Of a stretch of DNA of 64,000 nt, positions 56,335 through 64,000 are shown in pieces. The notes beneath the pieces were generated by a model. It ran no database searches. It had not been told where the DNA came from and saw nothing but the letters and a program-made list of their open reading frames with translations. Where the stretch lies: contig JACGCN010000053.1 in assembly GCA_014905825.1 (NCBI GenBank), positions 218,288-282,287 on the forward strand, in the 5' to 3' direction. The position numbers were made by a program, and so were the translations under genes. The first letter of the stretch is position 1. Each line of letters opens with the position of its first letter. The DNA comes from Lyophyllum atratum. Lineage: Eukaryota > Basidiomycota > Agaricomycetes > Agaricales > Lyophyllaceae.

Positions 56335-59300
56335 CTACCTCGATTCGTTCGCAAGCCATTGCAACCCGACAGGCATACTGACCTGATGCTGCACCGCCAG
56401 CAGCCCCACAGATTTTAACGATGGTAGCGACTGCGGGCCGTCTCCAGAGCTGTTTCCCCCCGTACCCCTAGGCTGCGCTTGTCCTCCGTTGATATTGCTG
56501 TTCTCCCCTGCCCGCGCCCCATTAACGCCGTCAGCACGCGCAGGCTCCAAGTCCGCATCATGGACCGAGCGCCGTGGTTGTACTGCGTTTGAGTATCCAT
56601 TTCCATCCTGTTCCCTCTCGCGCTTCGTCCCATTCCCACCCTGCCCCACGCCCATGCCAAGAATGCCCGTCCCTGACCCTGCATGTCCCCGCCCATTATC
56701 CCTATCAGAATGCGAAGAATTCGGATGTGACTGCGAGGCGACGTTTCGGTTGTGGCTACTGCTGTTTGGATTGTGATTATTGTGCATCCGGAGTTCTTCA
56801 AGCGGTCGTGACGTCGGCGAGGATCCGGCGCTGCTTGGTGACTTGCGGTGGTAGGACGAGTCATGTTGGTGGGAGGAGGGCCGGGCGCCTGATATCGGCG
56901 GATTTCGCACCTCGGTAACACGTCGATGCTGTTGCTGCTGTTGATGTTGCGGTGGTTGCTGAGGTTGCTGGGGCTGGGTATGTGGTTGGGGTGTTGTTGT
57001 TTGAGGATTTTGTGGGTGATGGTGCTGCAAAGGCGGAGAAGGGTATCGGTCCATCACAAGGTCTCTTATTCGTGTGCCCCAAGCATCCTCATACTCAGCG
57101 CACCATGTTCGTATCTGTGCATCGTCTCGTTGGCAATATTTAATCAGCGGCTGCGGAGGAATGAAGGAATGAGAGAGAAGACTTGAGTTAGTTGATTCCC
57201 GACACGAAGGACGCATTGCCTTACCCAGAGCGCTGAACCCACTGGAACAACAGATGAGATGGAGCATATACTGAAGCGGGAGATAGACTTACTGAGGATA
57301 CTGTGTTTCACTCGATCGCCAAGCATTTCCATGATAAGATCTAGTGTTCTCAGTGCCCACGAAGGCTCACTCTTCGGTACCCTCTGTGGCCGTTGCCGCG
57401 CCTACATCAAGGATACCAAAGGGAAGATGGAGAGAGAGGAGGGAAAGGAGTCAGTTAAGACGAAAGATAACAGAAACAAGGAAAAAATAACTTGAACGGG
57501 GACGACGGTAGGAAATGGGTACTCACGAGATTTAAAGCCAGTGCTGATGATGCATGGATGACATGCATACAGCACCATGCCCAGGCGCCAGTGTTTGAGC
57601 TCGTCTCAAACATCGATTGCTGGACTTGCAGACTTTGCTCAGAGAATCGTAGGTGTTCGGGGAGGGAGGTTGCCCAAGACTGCGGAGATTCGCAAATCGG
57701 GGGTAAGAATCACAGAGAAGATCAACAGTGGAGTACGCACATCCATCATTTGCTCTGCGTCGAGAAGGGCCTTTGCCGCATTCGAGCTGGTATCAGGATC
57801 TACACAGACGTGCCGTATACATGAGAGGCCCGACGACCAGTAGAGACAGTCTACTGACCGCTTAGTTCGTCCAGAGCGTTCTCCACTTTGGCGTATATCG
57901 TCACCACACGGATGAGGTGTCCGAATTCTGATGCATACCGCATTCTTACCGCCGGGAGGTACAGATATTCTATTTTAGAATAGAGATATCCGTGTCAGTT
58001 TCAGGTGCCGCGATGACAATTGATTATGGGAAGAGACAATAATAGGCAAGGGGGAGAAGTTACGTTACGTACCTGGCAGCGTGGAATGCACCCCGAGCTC
58101 GAAGCTGGTCTCATCGACGGGTAGTCGGAGACGCATGCCATATTCCCGTAGAGGTTCTATCGGTTTTCTAAAATATATATGTGCCAGGATATCCAGGAAG
58201 TGGATGAGCCAGAATATGCGGCGTACGGCCTCGCGCTCGATGGAAGCCTGAATAAACTCTGGGGAAGGTACGGGCGTGAGGGTTGGGTATTCGTGCTGGT
58301 ATACATTGAGCGATTCAACAAGCTGCAAAGCTAGGTCTGCTTTGATGATCAGCGTCGGGAAAGAAGATGTGAAGCTAAGAAATGCTAACCATGATAACGT
58401 GAATTCCAGACCATGTTCTTGTCTTTTATCTTCAGATCGTGGACCTGTAAGAGGCACAGGGCCTGGGCAGTGGCAAGGTTGCGCTCGCAAACAAGCCGCC
58501 CAGCGCCGTCGAACATTAACGACAACGCTTCCTCAGCGAACCGCTTTCCTGCAAAGCGCGAGGGTGTGGTCCGGAGGCGGGGCTGCTTTGACAGGGGCGC
58601 GGCGAGCGCACACACAGCGTGGAGCAGGTATTGGGGAACACGATTATGAGCTAGATTGGCGGCGAATGTAGGTTTATGGATAATAACACGGGCGGGATGA
58701 CAGTGTGTGAAAAAAACTAGAAGTCGAAGAGAGTTATTGTGGGTGTGTGGGAGATCCAGTAAAATACTTGCGATTGGTCAATTCACGGGTGAGGGAGTGA
58801 TCAAGGTCGACTGGTGCGGGCCTGTCGATACCGCCTGTTATTGAGGAATCCATTATAGGGAGGGGCAAGCATGCAGATATGTCTTCAGTTGGAACTGCGT
58901 TCCCGAGTTCATTTCTAAAGCGTTTACGCGGGATTTCGTTTGTGGAGGATGGTTGCTTTGAGGCTTGCGAGTGTCGTCGTCCTGATGGTCCCTACTTGGA
59001 GGTAAGGGATTGGTAGATGTGGATGGTTGGAGTGCTCGTTGATCATTGTCGAGTCTTTCTGGTTTAAAGGGGCGTGGTGCGGGCACAGGACGACCAGAGG
59101 CATCGGTGTAGGTGCATGTTTTAGATGCGTAAAAACTAGAAGAGCAGGAATAAGACCAGGCCCGGTGTCTGGGGTAAGCGACGCACCAGTTGCTGCATGG
59201 GTCTGGAAACGGGAGTGAGAGGGGCGCTGGGTGAGGAGAAATGAGATACCCACCTGTACCATCACAGCGGCGCTTGCTTTTATGGCATGCATCACAGGCC

Positions 59301-59479
59301 TTGTGGTTGAGAAAGTTAAATGATGATGCAGCGCTGGAGTGGGAAGGAGCAGTTACCTTAGCGAGACGCTTGCGCTTTGGAGCCTTCATGAGATTTGGAT
59401 CTGAGGTATCGTCGTTGTCGAAGGTGGTGGGGACAAAGGAGGAGGAGGAGGGGGGCTGGGAGGGGCGATATGGGTCCAT
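56335..59479 (-). CDS. Zn2Cys6 transcription factor with Fungal_trans domain
   Basis: Nuclear DNA-binding regulator. Start MDPYRPSQPPSSSS at 59479. A basic stretch (KAPKRKRLAK) precedes the zinc cluster, which is assembled over three introns: CDACHKSKRRCDGTG, PCSNC and FYASKTCTYTD, giving all six cysteines. The Fungal_trans middle homology region follows: LLHAVCALAAPLSKQPRLR, FAEEALSLMFDGAGRL, ATAQALCLLQVHDL, ALQLVESLNVYQHEYPTLTP, EREAVRRIFWLIHFLDILAHIYFRKP and LRLPVDETSFELG. A later helix region (WALRTLDLIMEMLGDRVKHSIL) follows. The C-terminal 250 residues are low-complexity, with poly-Gln/His/Pro and Asn/Gly/Ser, ending LQWLANESR at 56335. The target genes cannot be inferred. Confidence 0.88.
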
Positions 59480-60002
59480 GTGCAGGGGTGTTGTGGAAGA
59501 ACGCTAAAGACATGCACGGCGATAGAGGGTTTCTTGGACAGATGCCGCCGGTGTTCAGCCGGCAGATGCCGCCAACAATTCGCTGTCCCTGGTCCGCCGG
59601 CTCTTTCGCACCCCACAAATCTCGTACAAGACGCCGCCAACCGTTTCCGTTTGGGCGACAGCCTCAGCTCAGGAGGGACCGGGGCATCCTCGTTCCACCG
59701 GCCCTCAACACGCCGCCGGCACCTATTTCTGGCATCATGTCCGAATAACGCGGCCAGTCGATCGGCTCCGACCAGCATCCTCGTCGCTCAATTATAGCCT
59801 CGGCCAGCCTCGTCTCTGCATTTCCCCGCCATTCACACTGCATATTGCGTCCGACGCAAAGATCTTCACTGACGTTTCCTGGATCCTGACATATCAGATC
59901 AATCAGACCCTCCACTCATCTCGCATGGGAACATCAGCACATTCCGGGGCGTTTTGGGCGATGTAATACATTGGCATGTATGAGTACAGTGTATGTAATA
60001 GA
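59480..60002. other. Intergenic region between the Zn2Cys6 factor and RPP2
   Basis: Holds the promoter of the minus-strand Zn2Cys6 gene and the 3' UTR of RPP2. Overlapping frames of about 90-130 codons on both strands here reflect its high GC content; none has a motif. Confidence 0.5.
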
Positions 60003-60453
60003 TCAGTCAAAGAGACCGAAGCCCATGTCGTCGTCAGACTCCTCCTGCTCCAGAAATTGAGCGAAAATTGTAACGTGAAAAGCTTTTGAGCACAAACCTT
60101 CTCCTCGACCTTCTCCTCCTTCTTCTCCTCCTTGGCGGCAGCAGGGGCAGCACCACCGCTGGGAGCGGCAGCAGCGCCTCCTCCTCCACCGGAAGGAACA
60201 GAGGCGAGTTTGGAAGAACCCTCGTTGATCAGCTACAAGTGGGAACATCTCTGAGTTACTTCGAAAGGACTCAGGGACCTGGGCTAAACGCGTACGTCGT
60301 TGATAGATTTCCATGGAGCTCAGAGATGAGCTTGTCGAGACGGCTGTCATCAGCCTCAATACCGACGGTACCAAGGAGCTTCTTGATATCCGCAGCAGAG
60401 GGCTCGGCGTTACCGCCGATTTGGAGGAGCAGGTAGGCAGCAACGTGACGCAT
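60003..60453 (-). CDS. RPP2: 60S acidic ribosomal protein P2 (apparent 1-nt deficit in exon 1)
   Basis: Component of the ribosomal P-stalk that recruits translation GTPases. [48 protein letters not shown] is typical P2. The exon then should read [17 protein letters not shown], but as written the frame breaks at GGAAATC (T3 run, plus strand 60308-60310); one more A would restore it. Exon 2 gives [22 protein letters not shown] and the Ala/Lys/Glu hinge. Exon 3 ends with the universal P-protein tail [13 protein letters not shown] at 60003. An intron-like acceptor (CCTCTCCTAG) directly abuts the ATG, so a 5' UTR intron is likely. Confidence 0.9.
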
Positions 60454-60877
60454 CTAGGAGAGGAAACGCGATGAGTCTGGCTAGGTCTGGATGGCCCACA
60501 TCTTGCAACGCACTTTTAGAGTGGGGTGCGGGTTTCAGTTTTAGGGTACGGTAGCCACAAATCACTGGAGGGGCAACACAAGTCAGTTCCATCGCTTCTA
60601 TGGTCACCATATCTTGTCCTGCCCGGCGTAGCGATCAGAGACGAATGAAATCAATCGCTACTCACATTTAATCCGCAAAGGGAGGACTCGTGGATTCTAT
60701 CCGAAGGATAAGTATTTGAGCTTGCACTTCGTCAAGATTGTCGTCGCGGCGCCGGAGGTCCTGTATAGTACCACGTGCCTAAAATTCCCATCCCTCAGCC
60801 ACAACTTACCAAATTCACACTCCGCCCAATCCTCGTAATTACAGCAAGACCATCGCCAACGCCCCCGACGACCGACC
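60454..60877. promoter_or_regulatory. Divergent promoter shared by RPP2 and RPS15
   Basis: The 424 bp between the two start codons serve two ribosomal-protein genes on opposite strands. The RPP2 side contains a probable 5' UTR intron next to its ATG. The spacing suits a shared ribosomal-protein regulatory region, which is inference from layout only. I did not identify a specific factor site. Confidence 0.6.
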
Positions 60878-61790
60878 ATGGTGCGTACATCAATCGTTTA
60901 GGCCGGTACTGCAGGAGAAGGAGGTGCTGACTTTGCGACCGAAAACAGGCTGATTCCACCGTTACCGACCCCGCATTGGCCGCCGAGCTAAAGAAGAAGC
61001 GCACGTTCCGCACATTTTCGTACCGTGGTGTTGAGCTTGAGAAGCTCCTGGATCTGAGCAATGAGGATGTGAGTATGCTTCCCCTTCGACTTTTCTCTAG
61101 ATTCCTGACACGATTCTGCACGTACAGTTCGTTGAAGTGCGTATTAAAGAAAAGTTGATCGGATAATTGAACCAACGACGACCCTATCTGAACTTGTAGC
61201 TCGTCCATGCCCGGGCCCGCCGTCGCTTCCAGCGCGGTCTCAAGCGCAAACCTATGGGACTCATCAAAAGCTCCGAAAGGCCAAGAAGGAGGCTCCCCCG
61301 AATGAGAAGCCTGCCGTTGTCAAGACACATTTGCGTGACATGATCATCGTCCCCGAGATGATTGGCTCTGTTGTTGGGATCTACAACGGAAAGGTCCGTT
61401 GGCTCTGGCGCCCTGCGAAGAGCGATAGGGGAAGAGGAGGAGGCTGATTGCTTTTTTTTCGAATGCAGGTGTTCAACTCAGTTGAAATCAAGCCCGAGAT
61501 GACTGGCCACTATCTCGCCGAGTTCTCTTGCTCGTACCGCCCCGTCAAGCACGGTCGCCCTGGTGTGCGTATGCTCTTCCATCTGTCACAGAACTTTTGG
61601 TCTTACCATATTCCTATATCAGATTGGTGCAACACACTGTCAGTATCATCTTGGTTTCTCCTTCCTTGACTCCAGCTCATTAGGCTTTTCCTTGTTTGCG
61701 ATCTACAGCGTCTCGATTGTACGTCTGAATTTCCGTCATATCTCTGGGAGTCTTTCATTGATCTTTTGCCCTTAGCATCCCCTCAAGTAA
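60878..61790 (+). CDS. RPS15: 40S ribosomal protein uS19 (RPS15), two apparent 1-nt deficits
   Basis: Small-subunit protein near the decoding site. Exon 1 is the ATG alone (60878-60880), then GTGCGT. Exon 2 reads [40 protein letters not shown]. Then come [22 protein letters not shown], where the frame breaks at the A4 run (61266-61269), and [41 protein letters not shown] resumes one base out. [32 protein letters not shown] and IGATH follow. The last exons splice to SSRF. The family end FIPLK needs one more C in the run 61779-61782 before TAA 61788-61790. The high conservation either side argues for sequence errors rather than a pseudogene. Confidence 0.92.
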
Positions 61791-62060
61791 ATCATCAAAC
61801 GACGATATGTAGCTTATGTCTTTGGTTTTTTACTTTCATATATCATCCGCACCCCCAAAAATACATGCCCTCATGAATCATGCAAATCCTTGAGAGCCCT
61901 TTGAGAAAGATAATTGAGAGTGTAAAATCGAAGTCGAAGGCAGAGTCCAGACTCGGAGTCGTAACGTCGCTGATGTTAAATATCACGTGGTCAGGCTACC
62001 TGACCCTACATTAGGGTAGCTGGTACCTTCCCTTGCACCATCGGGTTGTCGGTGGTTGAG
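61791..62060 (+). other. Short intergenic region
   Basis: Between RPS15 and symplekin on the same strand. No gene; it should contain the symplekin promoter. Confidence 0.5.
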
Positions 62061-64000
62061 ATGGCAAGCAATCCTGTTGACCCCTTGCATACCTTGCAAG
62101 CAGCCTTGAAAGTATCGCCAAATTCAAAGGAACAGGCAGATTTACTTGCGGTTTTACGTGAACAGCTTGAAACGCACCCGCGCCCATCCCCATCCTCGCA
62201 GGTACCCTCACCGGCCTCATCGTAAACGCGGGTGATTCCCTGCTCAAGAGATGGGTCATTGACCTTCTCCATTTTGCCATATGCCGCTCGAGTCTCTCCA
62301 TCGACCAGCGCACACAGAGTTAGTCTCAACTCATTCTAAGAGCCTTATAAGTTTTTTGATCAGTCTTCCGTTTCTTCGTTTCTAGTGGCGGCCCAGGCGC
62401 TCGATACGCTTGCGCAGCTTGTCGACGACCCGAATCCTGCCGTCGTGAAAGTGATTGTGCAGACCCTGACGACGGTGTACCCATTACTCTTCCGGTTTTT
62501 GTGCGTCCTTGGTCCGTCACGAGACTCACGGTCGGCATTGCTCACTCTGCTATTTAGGTGCACAAACCGAAGCAACGGCGCGGCTTGGAACACTCTTGCA
62601 GCATGTAAGACTCGCATCATCGAGTTCTTGTGGTCCCCCACGAGCAGCGTCGGCGTCAAGGTCTCTGCTATGAAGTTTGTTCAGAGGGTTATTCTTGTCC
62701 AGACGCGCGGGGTATCGGATCCTAGGGTGCGTCATATCCATACACTGTGTCCGTTACATCAGAGTGTATCTAATTCTTTGTCTTGCAGTTGCAGAATAAG
62801 AACGACCCGAACCTCTCTTTCTGTCCCCCGGACCACCCCTTATCCCAGTCGCGCAGTTAGAGAATGAAGGGAAGAAGCTTTTTGATGGACTGGTTGCCAC
62901 GCTGTATGGGAGCCAGTGAGTGAAGTGTGTATTCGGGTTTGAAGCACTGCTAAGGACCATTTTCAGACATGTAGACTTGCTATCTGCTTTGCTCAACAGC
63001 TGGGCTACATTGACGAAGCTGCGACCGGGAATGGTCCCTATGATTGTTGGTCACTTGAAGCAATGGACACCGGCAACCCTCGCTGGTCTCCCTGCCTCAA
63101 GCATAAAAAGTGTAGAAAAGGCCATCCGGATCCTCCTTGTACACATATCTCGGTAATCTTTGCTTCTTGCTGGCTCGAGACCCGACCTCATTCTGATACA
63201 GAGTACCCGCCAATGTCCAATATGTTTCCCTGATCAACGAAGCCCTTGCACAACAGGGTGTCCGCATGGATAAAGCCGCCCTCGAGGAGAAGAAGCGAAA
63301 GGCCGCCGTCATCGAGTCGCGAAAACGACCGCTCGCTGTCCCCACAGAACCCGTCGACGCCAAACGACTGAAACTCGAACCCGAAGCACCAAGCACCGCT
63401 GCAGCCGCAGCTGCCACATCTGCTAACCTAGGTTTCCTTGCCTCATTTGACTTCACATCCCTCCCCGCGACGCTAATCACCGAACTCATTGTGGCCAACC
63501 TCGAGGCCTTCACTGAACCTACACTCCTCGGCCTTGTCCAGGTGTTCCGCGAGAGTCGGGGGCTCGGTACTGCTGCGCCTCCTGCTGCCCCCGCAGTTGC
63601 GCCGCCAACTGGCCCGAAGAGGGCCGCCCAGCTGCAAGGCGAAAGGGACGCTGAGCGGTCCCTTACACCACAAACCCGGCAAATAAAACCCATCCCCACT
63701 GGGCCGACAGCCTCGAGATCACCCCCGCCACAAGTAGTGAAAGATGAACCTGTGGATCCCTTGCAGATGGATATTGACCAGGATGAACTGGAATATGAGC
63801 CTGACCGGCTGAATGAAGAGGTTAGTGCTCCTTCACTTCATTGTAGTGCGGTTTCCCACTTATATGCCGTATCTCACTATAGCTGTCACGCGACATCCCC
63901 ATTGAAGCATTTGTGGCCGACATTGACTCGGCGGCTGCGAATCTTCAGCTGATTGACTTCAAGTTGCCACCACCCCGGGAACTGTCAGATAACGAACGGA
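62061..64000 (+). CDS. PTA1: Symplekin/Pta1, mRNA 3'-end processing scaffold (C-terminus off the right edge, two apparent 1-nt deficits)
   Basis: Scaffold of the cleavage-and-polyadenylation factor in the nucleus. Start MASNPVDPLHTLQAALKV at 62061. Helical HEAT-like repeats follow: LTGLIVNAGDSLLKRWVIDLLHFAICRSSLS, MAAQALDTLAQLVDDPNPAVVKVIVQTL, AACKTRIIEFLWSP, MKFVQRVILVQTRGVSDPRLQNKNDPNLSFCPPDHP, VAQLENEGKKLFDGLVATLYG, HVDLLSALLNSWATLTKLRPGMVP, IKSVEKAIRILLVHISR and VQYVSLINEALAQQG. A charged Ala/Pro-rich linker and LSRDIPIEAFVADIDSAAANLQLIDFKLPPPRELSD follow to the edge. The frame breaks near 62183-62185 (HPRP to PILAGTL) and at 62836-62839 (DHP to LIPVAQL), each cured by one added C. Introns are otherwise regular. 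Confidence 0.88.

Noticed and set aside
1..64000. CRISPR array, bacterial operon, riboswitch or rRNA genes
   Set aside because: None seen; the introns and gene content are those of a fungal nuclear genome.

Overview
The window looks like nuclear DNA of a mushroom-forming basidiomycete (Agaricomycete). Genes are split by many introns of about 50-60 bp with GT..AG ends and CTRAY-type branch sites. The gene content is fungal: Con7-like C2H2 factor, Zn2Cys6/Fungal_trans factor, V-ATPase subunit G, GH47 mannosidase, M28 aminopeptidase, carboxypeptidase S. A tyrosine-recombinase retrotransposon is also present. Gene spans below run from start codon to stop codon and include introns. The calls come from reading translated exons, not from database searches.

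Layout. 1-10 kb is mostly minus strand: an R3H-SUZ RNA-binding protein cut by the left edge, an AVT-type vacuolar amino-acid transporter, a decayed Nudix (DUF4743-type) pseudogene on the plus strand, the third subunit of DNA polymerase delta, and a serine-rich hypothetical protein. 10-23 kb holds a DUF202 membrane protein, methylenetetrahydrofolate reductase, an ELMO-domain protein, a secreted M28 aminopeptidase and a disordered hypothetical protein with a possible PP1-docking motif. 23-29 kb holds an intact intron-containing tRNA-Pro(AGG) gene. Just downstream, a second, decayed tRNA-Pro copy is split by a 5.7-kb Ngaro/PAT-like retrotransposon (gag, RT-RNase H, tyrosine recombinase) with split direct repeats. 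29-41.5 kb holds an F-box/RCC1-repeat protein, a Con7-like transcription factor, a 0.93-kb fold-back inverted-repeat element with four copies of a 26-nt motif, a poorly resolved 2.9-kb stretch, and a RING-finger protein. 42-56 kb holds Arp8 (INO80 complex), an F-box-like protein, vacuolar carboxypeptidase S, a GH47 alpha-mannosidase and V-ATPase subunit G. 56-64 kb holds a Zn2Cys6 factor, a divergent ribosomal pair (P2 and uS19/RPS15), and symplekin/Pta1 running off the right edge.

Two things stand out. First, the retrotransposon is very young, with sequence-identical split repeats, and sits inside a tRNA pseudogene. Its gag region is open in two frames for about 1.56 kb, and the RT stop and YR start overlap as ATGA. 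Second, five single-base deficits at short homopolymers fall within 2.6 kb (60.3-62.84 kb) in three adjacent housekeeping genes. This looks like a local consensus-sequence problem rather than biology, and those gene models should be repaired before use.

The genes are mostly unrelated housekeeping functions and I see no biosynthetic cluster. The only likely co-regulated pair is RPP2/RPS15, which shares a 424-bp divergent promoter.
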